NCBI RefSeq assembly: GCF_015689335.1 | Contig: NZ_CP065053.1 | Location: 558,001 to 622,000, forward strand | Reading direction: 5' to 3' | DNA length: 64,000 bases | Source of the DNA: Massilia antarctica | GTDB taxonomy: Bacteria > Pseudomonadota > Gammaproteobacteria > Burkholderiales > Burkholderiaceae_D | In this document: positions 48,012 through 57,566 of the stretch, piece by piece | Position numbering within the stretch: position 1 is the first letter of the stretch | Layout: the number at the start of each line of letters is the position of its first letter | Notes under the pieces: generated by a model | Databases searched by the model: none | What the model was told of the DNA's origin: nothing | What the model saw: the letters and a program-made list of their open reading frames with translations, nothing else | Position numbers and translations under genes: made by a program

Positions 48012-49135
48012 TGGGCCGCTACCTCATCGGCCTGCTGATGTTGGCACTGGCCCTGGTGGCCGCGCCGGCGCGCGCACACAAGCCGAGCGACAGCTACCTG
48101 ACCCTCAAGGTCGCCGGCCAGCAGGTCGACGGCCAGTGGGACATCGCCCTGCGCGACCTCGATTTTGCCCTGAACCTCGACCAGAACGGCGACGGCGAGC
48201 TGACCTGGGATGAAGTCCGCGGCCAGCATGCGGCCATCGCCAACTACGCGCTGGCGCGCCTGGCGCTCACCAGCGGCGCGGCGGCCTGCCCCATCGTCGC
48301 CGGCGAGCAGCTGATCGACCAGCACACCGACGGCGCCTACACGGTGCTGCGCTTTCGCGCCACCTGCGCGGCTAACGTGACCATGCTGGGCGTGGGCTAC
48401 CGCCTGTTCGCCGATCTCGATCCGCAGCACAAGGGGCTGGTCAAGCTGGAACACGAGGGCGTGACCTCGACCGCCATCTTCAGCCCCGAGGCGGCGCGCC
48501 AGGACCTGTCCTTGCGCATGCCCGGCAAGTTGACGCAGTTCGCCGACTACGTCAAACACGGCGTGTGGCATATCTGGATCGGCTTCGACCACATCCTGTT
48601 CCTGCTCTCCCTGCTGCTGCCGGCGGTGCTGGCGCCAGGCGCGACGAAACAGGACCAGTCGCTCAGGGCGGCCTTTATCGATGTCCTCAAGGTGGTCACC
48701 GCATTCACCTTGGCCCACTCGCTGACCTTGACCCTGGCCAGCCTGCAGGTGCTGTCGCTGCCGTCGCGCTGGGTGGAATCGGCGATTGCGGCCTCGGTGG
48801 TGCTGGCGGCGGTGAACAACATCGTTCCGCTGTTTCGCGGGCGCCGGCCGCTGGCGGCGTTTGCGTTCGGGCTCATTCACGGCTTTGGCTTTGCCGGCGT
48901 GCTGGCCGACCTGGGCTTGCCGCAAGGGGCACTGGTGTTAAGCCTTGCCGGTTTCAACGCGGGCGTGGAGCTGGGGCAGTTGGCCATCGTGGCGGCATTC
49001 CTGCCGCTCGCGTACCTGGCCCGCCGCACCTGGTTCTACCGTCAGTTGATGAGCACCGGTTCGGTCGCCATCGCCTTGGTCGCCGCCGTCTGGCTGTTCG
49101 AGCGCGCTTTCGATATGAAAGTGCTGCCCGTGTAA
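48008..49135 (+). CDS. HupE/UreJ-family membrane protein with periplasmic EF-hand-like domain
   Basis: A 375-residue protein. After a signal peptide (ending ARAHKPSD) comes a periplasmic domain with an EF-hand-like loop DQNGDGELTWDE (residues about 58-69). The C-terminal half is the HupE_UreJ_2 core: HGVWHIWIGFDHILFLLSLL, TLAHSLTLTLA and FGLIHGFGFAGVLADLG, with conserved His residues typical of nickel/cobalt permease relatives. Six or so helices are predicted. It ends the DUF4331 operon. The transported metal, if any, is unknown. Confidence 0.9.
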   Translation: MMGRYLIGLLMLALALVAAPARAHKPSDSYLTLKVAGQQVDGQWDIALRDLDFALNLDQNGDGELTWDEVRGQHAAIANYALARLALTSGAAACPIVAGEQLIDQHTDGAYTVLRFRATCAANVTMLGVGYRLFADLDPQHKGLVKLEHEGVTSTAIFSPEAARQDLSLRMPGKLTQFADYVKHGVWHIWIGFDHILFLLSLLLPAVLAPGATKQDQSLRAAFIDVLKVVTAFTLAHSLTLTLASLQVLSLPSRWVESAIAASVVLAAVNNIVPLFRGRRPLAAFAFGLIHGFGFAGVLADLGLPQGALVLSLAGFNAGVELGQLAIVAAFLPLAYLARRTWFYRQLMSTGSVAIALVAAVWLFERAFDMKVLPV

Positions 49136-49196
49136 AGGGTAAGTGCGTGGTTTGGGGGACGCAGCCGCATTCCGCCGTGCGCTCCGTTCCCTTTTT

Positions 49197-50885
49197 TTAC
49201 AGCGCGATCAGCTTGCGGTTGGCGGCGCCCGGCAAGGTCTTGAGGACCTTGCCGGCAACGGCCGTGTAGCTGGGCGACTTGACCGTGCTGACATAGCGGT
49301 ACTCGGCGCGCGTTTCGGATGGCGTCACCGTCACCACCATGAAGCCGCGCGACCTCGTTTCCGCATACACCAGCGGTCCGATGATCTGTTCCAGGCCGGC
49401 CGCCACCAGCGCCGGATCTTCATTTTTGAAGATCTCTTCGAAGCCCGGCGACGTCACCGACGACACCCCGAACTCCACCCCGACCGCCTGCCCGGTCATG
49501 TCGGCCAGGTCGCTGGCCCAGGCGTTGTGGGTGTCGCCGGCCAGGACCACCAGGTTCTTGTTCAGTGCCCTGGCCGTGGCCAGCACGGTTTCGCGCGCGG
49601 CCTGGTAGCCGTCCCACGCATCGAGGTTGTACGGCACCGATGGCTGGGCCAGGATCTGCTGCTCGGCGGCCGTCAAGGTCGCTGGCGCGTTCTTCGCCTT
49701 CGCCAACAGGGCGACGTAGGCGCCGAAGCCGATTGCGCCAAGCACCAGCGGCGCGGGCAGGTTCATGCGCGCCATCAGCACCTGCTGGCCCAGCATCTGC
49801 CAGGTGGCACTCGATTTGCTCATCTGGTTCGTCAACCACGCGCTCTGGTCGGCGCCCATCAGCTGGCGCGCCGGGTTGCCCACGTCCGCCGCGAAAGCGG
49901 CGCCGTTGAAGGCGCCGCCGGCGCCGACGTAGCTGGCGTAGCCGAGCTGCTTGTCGCGGCCGATGATGCGCGTGTCGAGCATGTGCAGGGACAGCAGGTT
50001 GCCGAAGTCGAAGGAGCGGTAGATGCGGTCGGGTTTACCGGCGTCGGGCAGGCGGATCGGCATCCATTCGTTGTAGGCCTGGATCGCCATCTGGCGGCGC
50101 GCCAGGAACAGGCCTTCGGTGGCCGGATCGTGGTTTTCCGCGCCTTCGCGCCAAGTGTCATTGGCCAGTTCGTGATCGTCCCACACGGCGATGAAGGGCA
50201 TGCGCGCGTGAATCGCCTGCAAGTCCTTGTCGGTGCGGTACTGGGCGTAGCGGCGCCGGTAATCGCTCAGGGTGATGATCTCGTTGGCCGGTACCGGCAC
50301 GCGGCCCATCGCCTCGGCGTCCTTGGTGGCGTAGCCGTCCCTGGCGTATTCGTAGATATAGTCGCCCAGGTGGATGGCGGCGTCGATGTCGTTCAGCTTT
50401 GCCGCTTCGGCGTAGACATGGAAGTAGCCGGCCGGGTAGTTGGTGCAGCTGAACACGGCCAGCTTGACCTGTGCCAGGTTGCCCGTGCCGAGGGTCTTGG
50501 TGCGGCCGACCGGCGAGGCGACGCCGTACGCGCCGAAGCGGTAGTAATAGACGCGGTTGGCGGCCAGGCCGGTGGCATCGACCTTGACGGTGTAGTCGCG
50601 CGCGGGGCCGGTGGTGGTGGTGCCGGTGGCGGCCGTGACGGCGAAATTGGCGTCTTCGGAGAGCTCCCATTTGACCTCGATGTCGCCGCTGCCGGTGGTG
50701 CTGACGCGGGTCCACAGGATGATGCGGTCGCTCATCGGGTCGCCGCTGGCCACGCCGTGGGCGAAGCGGACATCGATGTCGCCGCCATCGCTGCCGCCGC
50801 AGCCGGCCAGTGCGACGCCGGACGCCGCGACGGTCCCGAGCGAGAGCTTGCGAAGGAATGTGCGGCGCGAATTCGATTGGGTCAT
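49197..50885 (-). CDS. PhoD-family alkaline phosphatase/phosphodiesterase
   Basis: A 562-residue protein with a Tat signal (RRTFLRKLSLGTVAASGVALAGCG), possibly also lipidated at Cys29. The N-terminal beta domain FAHGVASGDPMSDRIILWTRV and the metal-site blocks FSCTNYPAGYFHVY, HLGDYIYEYA, VWDDHELANDTW and LAGDTHNAWAS identify PhoD, a Ca/Fe enzyme that releases phosphate from mono- and diesters in the periplasm. Divergent from aroG. No Pho box was searched for reliably. Confidence 0.95.
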   Translation of the reverse strand: MTQSNSRRTFLRKLSLGTVAASGVALAGCGGSDGGDIDVRFAHGVASGDPMSDRIILWTRVSTTGSGDIEVKWELSEDANFAVTAATGTTTTGPARDYTVKVDATGLAANRVYYYRFGAYGVASPVGRTKTLGTGNLAQVKLAVFSCTNYPAGYFHVYAEAAKLNDIDAAIHLGDYIYEYARDGYATKDAEAMGRVPVPANEIITLSDYRRRYAQYRTDKDLQAIHARMPFIAVWDDHELANDTWREGAENHDPATEGLFLARRQMAIQAYNEWMPIRLPDAGKPDRIYRSFDFGNLLSLHMLDTRIIGRDKQLGYASYVGAGGAFNGAAFAADVGNPARQLMGADQSAWLTNQMSKSSATWQMLGQQVLMARMNLPAPLVLGAIGFGAYVALLAKAKNAPATLTAAEQQILAQPSVPYNLDAWDGYQAARETVLATARALNKNLVVLAGDTHNAWASDLADMTGQAVGVEFGVSSVTSPGFEEIFKNEDPALVAAGLEQIIGPLVYAETRSRGFMVVTVTPSETRAEYRYVSTVKSPSYTAVAGKVLKTLPGAANRKLIAL

Positions 50886-51054
50886 GACGGTTCGTGATGG
50901 GCAGTTGAGAAGCCGGCAAGCTTAAAGGAGCGGCATGACTTGCTGATGACAATGTGCCGCAATCGGCCCGTTTTTGATGCAAGCGGTGCAAGAAGGACCG
51001 ATTCGGGCTAAACTCCTCTATCCACGCCGAAAAACACGAGAAAAAGCAGCCTTC

Positions 51055-52116
51055 ATGATTACTACTCCAGACATCGAAAATACCAACGTCACGTCGTTCG
51101 CGACCATGCCGACCCCGGAAGAGCTGCACAAGCGCCTTCCCCTGACCGACAGCGCGTTTGCCACGGTCATGCAGGGCCGTGCCGCGCTGCGCGACATCAT
51201 CGACCGCAAGGACAAGCGCCTGTTCGTCGTCGTCGGCCCGTGCTCGATCCACGACCCGGTGGCCGGCATCGACTATGCGCGCCGCCTCAAGGCGCTGCAG
51301 GCCGAGGTGGCCGACACCATGCTGCTGGTGATGCGCGTGTATTTCGAAAAGCCGCGCACCACGACCGGCTGGAAGGGCTATATCAACGACCCGCACATGG
51401 ATGATTCCTTCCGCGTCGACGAAGGCATGGAAAAAGCGCGCCGCTTCCTGCTCGACGTGTGCGAGCTGGGCCTGCCCACCGCCACCGAAGCGCTCGACCC
51501 GATCTCGCCGCAGTACCTGGGCGACCTGATCGCCTGGACCGCGATCGGCGCGCGCACCACCGAATCGCAGACGCACCGCGAGATGTCGTCGGGCTTGTCG
51601 ACGCCGGTCGGCTTCAAGAACGGCACCGATGGCGACATCAGCATCGCCATCAACGCCATTCTGTCGTCGGCGCATCCGCACTCGTTTTTGGGCATTAACG
51701 GCCAGGGCACGGTATCGATCGTGCGCACCAGCGGCAACGCCTACGGCCACGTGGTGCTGCGCGGCGGCGATGGACGTCCGAATTACGATTCGGTGTCGAT
51801 CGCGATCGCGGAGCAGGCGCTGGAAAAGGCCAAGCTGCCGGCCAACCTGGTGGTCGACTGCTCGCATGCGAACAGCTACAAGAAGCCGGAACTGCAGCCG
51901 CTGGTGATGTCGGACGTGGTGCAGCAGATCCGTCACGGGAACAAGTCGCTGGTCGGCGTGATGATCGAGTCGAACATCGTCGGCGGCAATCAGAAGATTC
52001 CGGCGGATTTGTCGCAGCTGAAGTATGGCTGCTCGGTGACCGACGGCTGCATCGATTGGGATGCGACCGCATCGATGCTGCGTGCCGCGCACGCGGAGCT
52101 GTTGCAGCGTCCGTAA
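51055..52116 (+). CDS. aroG: 3-deoxy-7-phosphoheptulonate (DAHP) synthase, class I
   Basis: A 353-residue AroF/G/H-type enzyme for the first shikimate-pathway step (PEP plus erythrose-4-phosphate). Motifs: FVVVGPCSIHDPVAGIDYARRL, RVYFEKPRTTTGWKGYINDP, and HVVLRGGDGRPNYD. Length matches the feedback-inhibited class I type; which aromatic amino acid inhibits it cannot be read. The ATG at 51055 gives the family N-terminus. The aroG symbol is by type, not by exact orthology. Confidence 0.95.
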   Translation: MITTPDIENTNVTSFATMPTPEELHKRLPLTDSAFATVMQGRAALRDIIDRKDKRLFVVVGPCSIHDPVAGIDYARRLKALQAEVADTMLLVMRVYFEKPRTTTGWKGYINDPHMDDSFRVDEGMEKARRFLLDVCELGLPTATEALDPISPQYLGDLIAWTAIGARTTESQTHREMSSGLSTPVGFKNGTDGDISIAINAILSSAHPHSFLGINGQGTVSIVRTSGNAYGHVVLRGGDGRPNYDSVSIAIAEQALEKAKLPANLVVDCSHANSYKKPELQPLVMSDVVQQIRHGNKSLVGVMIESNIVGGNQKIPADLSQLKYGCSVTDGCIDWDATASMLRAAHAELLQRP

Positions 52117-52599
52117 ACCGCTAAAATCTATAAAAGCCCGTAGCTTAAAAACCGTCGTTCCCGCGCAGGTCCCAGTTTCTATGAAACTCCTCAAATCTCT
52201 TGGAACTGTGCAAAGTGCGAGGGCGCTTCCAAATGGCGCTAACCTAAGCTCCGTCATTCCTGCCATTGGCAGAAATGACTTCCCGCGCAGGCGGGAATCC
52301 ATAGCACATTCGTATATCGACGGTGCTATGGGGGAAACGCATGCGTTTCCGCCTGCGCGGGAGCGACGGTTTCGAGGTTTGTAGTCGCAAAGCTGCTCAA
52401 ATTAGCGGCAAAGACTAGTTCCTGGAGAGGCGGGAACCCAAGTCCGTCAATAAGCCGCTAGCTGCGCCATAAACTTGGGTTGCCGTGGGGGCGCCTAGCC
52501 CTGCGCGGGAACGACGGTTTGAAGTGTAACGACGTGGTTAGCGACGGCACACCCGGTGCTTTACAATGGCGCATTCCTTCTTATCTTGCGCACCCTCCC
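52117..52599. repeat. REP-like inverted-repeat cluster downstream of aroG
   Basis: No gene. At least three related palindromic units built on the core TCCCGCGCAGG/CCTGCGCGGGA are seen: 52151-52174, 52279-52372 (with arms ATAGCAC/GTGCTAT and an inserted perfect 18-bp palindrome at 52333-52350), and 52429-52520 (arms AACCCAAGT/ACTTGGGTT). A relative stands at 57753-57860. Units end in CGACGGTTT. The tsaD promoter probably lies at the right end. Confidence 0.85.
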
Positions 52600-53640
52600 A
52601 TGATTGTTCTCGGCGTCGAATCCTCCTGCGATGAAACCGGCCTTGCGTTGTACGACACGCAACGCGGCCTGCTCTCCCACGCCCTGCATTCGCAGGTCGC
52701 CATGCACGAGGAGTACGGCGGCGTGGTGCCCGAACTGGCCTCGCGCGACCATATCCGGCGCGCCATCCCGCTGCTCGAAGAAACCCTGTCGCGCGCGAAT
52801 GTCGCCATGGCCGATATCGACGCCATCGCCTACACCCAAGGTCCGGGCCTGGCCGGCGCGCTGCTGGTGGGCTCCTCGATCGCGTGCAGCCTGGCCCTGG
52901 CGCTCGATAAACCAGTGCTCGGCGTGCACCACCTCGAAGGCCACCTGCTATCGCCCCTGCTGGCGAGCGATCCGCCGCAATTTCCCTTCATCGCCCTGCT
53001 GGTCTCGGGCGGTCACACGCAGCTGATGCGGGTCGACGGCGTCGGCCAGTACACCCTGCTCGGCGAAACCCTGGACGACGCGGCCGGCGAAGCCTTCGAT
53101 AAATCGGCCAAGCTGCTCGGCCTGGGCTACCCAGGCGGCCCCGCCATTTCGCGCCTGGCCGAATTCGGCGATCCGCTGGCTTACAAGCTGCCGCGTCCCA
53201 TGCTGCACTCGAAGGACTTCAACTTCAGCTTCTCGGGCCTGAAAACGGCCGTGCTGACGGTGGTGAAGAACCACGAGGAAAAAGTCATCGCCAATATCTG
53301 CGAGCAGGACAAGGCCGACATCGCACGCGGCTTCGTCGATGCCATCGTCGATGTGCTGACCGCCAAGTGCATCAGCGCGCTGCGCCACACAGGCTTGAAG
53401 CGCCTGGTGATCGCCGGCGGCGTGGGCGCCAACGCCCAGTTACGCGCCTCGCTCAATGCGGCCGCCTCCGCCAAGAAATTCCGCGTGTTCTATCCGGAGC
53501 TGGAATTTTGCACCGATAACGGCGCCATGATCGCCTTCGCCGGCGCCATGCGCCTGCAGATCAATCCCAACGCCGCCACGCGCGACTACGGCTTCAACGT
53601 GCGCCCGCGCTGGCCGCTGGACGAGATCAAGGTGGTCTGA
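52600..53640 (+). CDS. tsaD: tRNA N6-threonylcarbamoyladenosine transferase TsaD
   Basis: A 346-residue ASKHA-fold enzyme that, with TsaB and TsaE, places the threonylcarbamoyl group on A37 of ANN-decoding tRNAs. The metal site [11 protein letters not shown] is present, as are [29 protein letters not shown] and [11 protein letters not shown]. Length is normal. The ATG at 52600 gives the family N-terminus [12 protein letters not shown]; longer in-frame starts run into the repeat cluster. Confidence 0.97.
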   Translation: MIVLGVESSCDETGLALYDTQRGLLSHALHSQVAMHEEYGGVVPELASRDHIRRAIPLLEETLSRANVAMADIDAIAYTQGPGLAGALLVGSSIACSLALALDKPVLGVHHLEGHLLSPLLASDPPQFPFIALLVSGGHTQLMRVDGVGQYTLLGETLDDAAGEAFDKSAKLLGLGYPGGPAISRLAEFGDPLAYKLPRPMLHSKDFNFSFSGLKTAVLTVVKNHEEKVIANICEQDKADIARGFVDAIVDVLTAKCISALRHTGLKRLVIAGGVGANAQLRASLNAAASAKKFRVFYPELEFCTDNGAMIAFAGAMRLQINPNAATRDYGFNVRPRWPLDEIKVV

Positions 53641-53747
53641 ACGACGCCCATGCCGGCAAGCCGCGGCGCCGCCGACGATCCTACCGTGTACCGTATTTTT
53701 CCAAAGAATGGCACACTCGCCCGGTTCTGTTTTTCCGGAGGTGCTGT

Positions 53748-54593
53748 ATGCGTGTTGTTAGCTGGAATATTCACTGGGGCTGCGGCAAGGATGGCAGGAT
53801 CCGCATCCATGCCATCATCGATGTGTTGCGCAAATTAAATCCCGATGTGATTTGCCTGCAGGAAGTTGCGTCAAACCATGCCGAGCTCGAAGGCAACGCC
53901 AACGCCAACCAGTTCCGCCAGCTGGCCGGGGCCTTCGGCGGCTACCAGCCGGTGATCGAACCGACCAGCGAAATCTACCAAAACAATATGCCTCGCCAGT
54001 TCGGCAATATGTTGCTCTCAAAATTCCGGATCAACCAGGTGCACCGCTACCTGCTGCCGTGGCCGCCCGACCCGGGCAGTCCGGCCGGCATGCCGCGCGG
54101 GCTGATCGAAGCCGTCATCGATGCGCCCGGCGGCCGGGTGCGCGTGCTGACCACGCACCTGGAATACTACTCGCCGGTGCAGCGCATGGCGCAGGTACGG
54201 CATATCAAGTATTTGCATTGGGAAGCGTGCGAACGGGCGCGCATCTTTCAACCGGACCCGACCATGGACCCGCCCTACCAGCTCGGCTACCGGCCCGGCT
54301 CGGCGATCTATTGCGGCGACTTCAATTTCACGCCCGATTCGCCCGATTACCAGGAATTGATCGCGCCGGACGACAGCATCGCGCTGCCCCTGGTCGATGC
54401 CTGGCGCTTGCGCCATCCGGACATCGCGCGTGCGCCGACCGCCGGCTTGCATGGTTTCAAGTGGCCGGAGCGGGCCGATTGCTTCGACTATTTTTTCGTT
54501 ACCGACGATCTGGCCCAGCGCGTGACGGAGGTGGAAGTGCAGTCGGAAACGGCGGCCTCCGACCATCAGCCGATCGTGCTCGATATTGCCTGA
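53748..54593 (+). CDS. Endonuclease/exonuclease/phosphatase (EEP) family hydrolase
   Basis: A 281-residue metal-dependent EEP-fold protein without a signal peptide. Motifs in order: VVSWNIHWG, VICLQEVASN, TTHLEYYS, IYCGDFNFTP and SDHQPIVLD carry the Asn, Glu, His, Asp/Asn and catalytic His. Members cleave phosphodiesters in DNA, lipids or small molecules; the substrate here is open. GGAGG lies before the ATG. A second EEP gene begins at 63031. Confidence 0.9.
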   Translation: MRVVSWNIHWGCGKDGRIRIHAIIDVLRKLNPDVICLQEVASNHAELEGNANANQFRQLAGAFGGYQPVIEPTSEIYQNNMPRQFGNMLLSKFRINQVHRYLLPWPPDPGSPAGMPRGLIEAVIDAPGGRVRVLTTHLEYYSPVQRMAQVRHIKYLHWEACERARIFQPDPTMDPPYQLGYRPGSAIYCGDFNFTPDSPDYQELIAPDDSIALPLVDAWRLRHPDIARAPTAGLHGFKWPERADCFDYFFVTDDLAQRVTEVEVQSETAASDHQPIVLDIA

Positions 54594-54608
54594 GCCTTAA
54601 CAGCTTGC

Positions 54609-55406
54609 TCAGGCCGCCTGCGGCCTGGACTGGCGCTGATACAGGAATTCCAGCACCCGCGTGCGGTATTCCATGTACAGCGCGTCGTGCGCCAGCGCCA
54701 CCCGCTCGCGCGGGCGCGCCAGCCGCACCTGCACGATGTCGCCGATGCTCGCCGCCGGCCCGTTGCTCATCATCACGATGCGGTCCGACAGCAGCACCGC
54801 CTCGTCCACGTCGTGGGTCACCATGACCACGGTCGATCCGGTCTGGGCCACGATGCGCAGCAGTTCGTCCTGCAGATGCGCGCGCGTGAGGGCGTCGAGC
54901 GCGCCGAAGGGTTCATCCATCAGCAGCACTTTCGGCTCCATCGACAGCGCGCGCGCAATGCCGACGCGCTGCTTCATGCCGCCCGAAATCTCGTTGGGCC
55001 GCTTGCTCGCCGCCGCGCCCAGCCCCACCAGCGCCAGCGCCGCACTGGCGCGCTCGCGCAGCTGGCTGGCCGATTCCTTGTTCGAGAACACGCGCTCGAC
55101 CGCCAGGTACACATTCTCGAAGCAGCTCAGCCACGGCAGCAGCGAGTGGTTCTGGAATACCACCGCGCGCTCGGGCGACGGTCCGGCAATCTCGCGGCCG
55201 GCGCAGATCAGGGCGCCATCGGTGGCCGTGGTCAAGCCCGCCAGCAGGTTGAGCAGGGTCGACTTGCCGCAGCCCGAGTGACCGATCAGGGTGACGAATT
55301 CGCCCTGCGCCACCGTCAGGTTGATGTCGTGGAGCGCGTGGAAGCGTCCCTTGCGGGTCTCGAACACCATCTCGGCGTGCTGCACTTCAATGAATTTCTT
55401 GTTCAT
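54609..55406 (-). CDS. ABC transporter ATPase, nitrate/sulfonate type (NrtD/SsuB-like)
   Basis: A 265-residue ATPase. Walker A GHSGCGKST, signature ISGGMKQR, Walker B VLLMDEPFGALD and the switch His in VMVTHDVDEA are intact. It starts one base after the permease gene stop, in the order binding protein, permease, ATPase. It energises uptake of nitrate/nitrite, bicarbonate, taurine or a similar anion. Confidence 0.93.
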   Translation of the reverse strand: MNKKFIEVQHAEMVFETRKGRFHALHDINLTVAQGEFVTLIGHSGCGKSTLLNLLAGLTTATDGALICAGREIAGPSPERAVVFQNHSLLPWLSCFENVYLAVERVFSNKESASQLRERASAALALVGLGAAASKRPNEISGGMKQRVGIARALSMEPKVLLMDEPFGALDALTRAHLQDELLRIVAQTGSTVVMVTHDVDEAVLLSDRIVMMSNGPAASIGDIVQVRLARPRERVALAHDALYMEYRTRVLEFLYQRQSRPQAA

Positions 55407-55407
55407 G

Positions 55408-56316
55408 TCAGTTCCCCGCTTCTTCGTAGGTAAAGGCCTTGGCCAGCGCCACCAGGGCAAGTTCGAGCGCCAGCCCGACCACGCCGATGACGGCGATGGC
55501 GATCAGGATGTGCGGCACGTTCAGGCTGTTCCACTCATCCCACACCCAGAAGCCGATGCCGACCCCGCCGGTCAGCATTTCAGCAGCGACGATCACCAGC
55601 CAAGCGGTGCCGATGGCCAGGCGCACGCCGGTCAGCATGTAGGGCAATACCGAGGGCAGCAGGATCTTGGTGAAGATTTTCCATTCCGACAGTTGCAGCA
55701 CGCGCGCGACGTTCATGTAATCCTGCGGCACGCGCTGCACGCCGGCGGCGGTGTTGACGATCATCGGCCAGATCGAGCAGATGAAGATCGACCAGATCGC
55801 CGCCGGATCGGCCGACTTGAACACCAGCAAGCCGATCGGCAGCCAGGCCAGCGGCGAGACGGGCTTGAGCAGGCTGATGATGGGATTGAACATGCCCGCC
55901 AGAAAATTGAAGCGTCCGATCATGAACCCGAGCGCAATCCCGACCACCGCCGCCAGGCCGAAGCCGAGCGCCACGCGCTTGAGTGAGGCCAGGATGTTCC
56001 AGCCGATGCCCTGGTCGTTGGGGCCGTTGCGGTAAAAGGGATCGGCAAACATGCGCAGCGCTTCGGCGAAAGTGACGGCGGGCGAGGGAAAGCTGCTGTT
56101 GTTGACTGACACAATCTGCCATAGCAGCACCAGCAGGCCCAGTCCCATCAGCGGCGGCAGCACGGTTAGCACCACGCCGCGCAGGCGCGACTTGCCATTG
56201 CTCAAGGTCACGCCCTGACTGGCGAGGCGCTGGCTGCGCGGGCGTTTTTCAGGCACCGGCGCGGCCAGCGCGTCGGCACTCGGGGTAGTCGACATCGATT
56301 CCAGCACGGCACTCAT
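55408..56316 (-). CDS. ABC transporter permease, nitrate/sulfonate type (NrtB-like)
   Basis: A 302-residue inner-membrane protein with about six helices. The permease-ATPase coupling loop is SEWKIFTKILLPSVLPYMLTGVRLAIGTAWLVIVAAEM. VSPLAWLPIGLLVFK and GFWVWDEWNSLNVPHI resemble the nitrate NrtB/NtrB subgroup. Of the two adjacent ATGs (56319, 56316), the second has better spacing from GGGAG. It lies between the binding protein and the ATPase. Confidence 0.9.
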   Translation of the reverse strand: MSAVLESMSTTPSADALAAPVPEKRPRSQRLASQGVTLSNGKSRLRGVVLTVLPPLMGLGLLVLLWQIVSVNNSSFPSPAVTFAEALRMFADPFYRNGPNDQGIGWNILASLKRVALGFGLAAVVGIALGFMIGRFNFLAGMFNPIISLLKPVSPLAWLPIGLLVFKSADPAAIWSIFICSIWPMIVNTAAGVQRVPQDYMNVARVLQLSEWKIFTKILLPSVLPYMLTGVRLAIGTAWLVIVAAEMLTGGVGIGFWVWDEWNSLNVPHILIAIAVIGVVGLALELALVALAKAFTYEEAGN

Positions 56317-56330
56317 CATGGGCTCCCGGT

Positions 56331-57566
56331 TCAGGCTTTGATCTTGAAGGAATCGGCGTAGGCCTTGGGGTTCTTGCCATCCCAGACCGTTCCGTCGAGC
56401 ATTTTCACCGTGCGCAGCGGCGAGGTGGGCACGCTCACCTTGGCCATGGCGGCGGCCTCGGTGTACAGCCCGATCTGGTTGACACTGGTGGCTGTGGCCA
56501 GGTAGTCGGGCTCGGTCTTGAGCAAGCCCCAGCGCTTGTGCTGGGTCAGGAACCACATGCCGTCCGACAGGTAGGGATAGTTGACCGCGCCATCGTTGTA
56601 GAACTTCATGTAGTTCGGATCGTCCCAGGTCTTGCCCATGCCGTTCTGGTAGCGGCCCAGGATGCGCTGGTTGATCACGTCGACCGAGGTGTTCACGTAG
56701 GCCTTGTCGGCGATGGTGGCCGCCATCCGGCTCTTGTTGACGAGGCCGGCGTCGATCCACTTGCTTGCCTCCAATACGGCGGCGATCAGGGCGCGCGCGC
56801 TGTTCGGGTATTTCTTGGCCCATTCGAGCGTGGTGCCCAGGGTCTTTTCCGGGTGATCTTTCCAGATATCCTGGGTGGTGGCGGCGGAGATGCCCACGCC
56901 ATCGACGATGGCGCGGTGGTTCCACGGTTCGCCCACGCAAAAGCCATCCATATTGCCGACGCGCATATTGGCCACCATCTGCGGGGGCGGCACGGTGATC
57001 ACCTTGGCGTCCTTGAGCGGGTTGATGCCGTAGGTGGCCAGCCAGTAGTACAGCCACATCGCGTGGGTGCCGGTCGGGAAGGTCTGGGCGAAGGAATAGT
57101 CGCGTTTATCGGTCTGCATCAGCCTGGCGAGGGAGGCACCGTCGACGCCGCCCTTGTCGGCCACTTTTTTGGAGAGGGTGATGGCCTGACCGTTGTGGTT
57201 CAGGTTCATCAGCACCGCCATGTCTTTCCTGGCGCCGCCCACGCCCATCTGGACGCCGTACAGCAGGCCGTAGAGCACGTGGGCGGCGTCCAGCTCGCCG
57301 TTGACCAGCTTGTCGCGCACGCTGGCCCATGACGATTCCTTGCTCAGGACTATCCTGATGCCGTATTTCTTGTCGAAGCCGAGCACCGAGGCCATCACCA
57401 CCGAGGCGCAGTCGGTCAGGGGGATGAAGCCGATCTTGATGTCTTCTTTTTCGGGCTTGTCGGAGCCGGCGGCGAACACGCCGCCGCTGACAAGGCCGGT
57501 CAGCGAGACGGCGGCGCCGGCCTTGAGCAGGGTGCGGCGGGTCGGGATGGTGCGGTCGGTCGTCAT
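56331..57566 (-). CDS. NrtA/CmpA-like anion-binding protein, Tat-exported
   Basis: A 411-residue periplasmic binding protein with a twin-arginine signal (TRRTLLKAGAAVSLTGLVSGGVFA). The start of the mature part is KIGFIPLTDCASVVMASVLGFDKKYG, and GNMDGFCVGEPWN resembles the nitrate/bicarbonate-binding NrtA/CmpA family rather than TauA/SsuA. The ligand is therefore probably nitrate or nitrite. The ATG at 57566 is used; longer in-frame sequence lacks the Tat pattern. First gene of the three-gene operon. Confidence 0.9.
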   Translation of the reverse strand: MTTDRTIPTRRTLLKAGAAVSLTGLVSGGVFAAGSDKPEKEDIKIGFIPLTDCASVVMASVLGFDKKYGIRIVLSKESSWASVRDKLVNGELDAAHVLYGLLYGVQMGVGGARKDMAVLMNLNHNGQAITLSKKVADKGGVDGASLARLMQTDKRDYSFAQTFPTGTHAMWLYYWLATYGINPLKDAKVITVPPPQMVANMRVGNMDGFCVGEPWNHRAIVDGVGISAATTQDIWKDHPEKTLGTTLEWAKKYPNSARALIAAVLEASKWIDAGLVNKSRMAATIADKAYVNTSVDVINQRILGRYQNGMGKTWDDPNYMKFYNDGAVNYPYLSDGMWFLTQHKRWGLLKTEPDYLATATSVNQIGLYTEAAAMAKVSVPTSPLRTVKMLDGTVWDGKNPKAYADSFKIKA

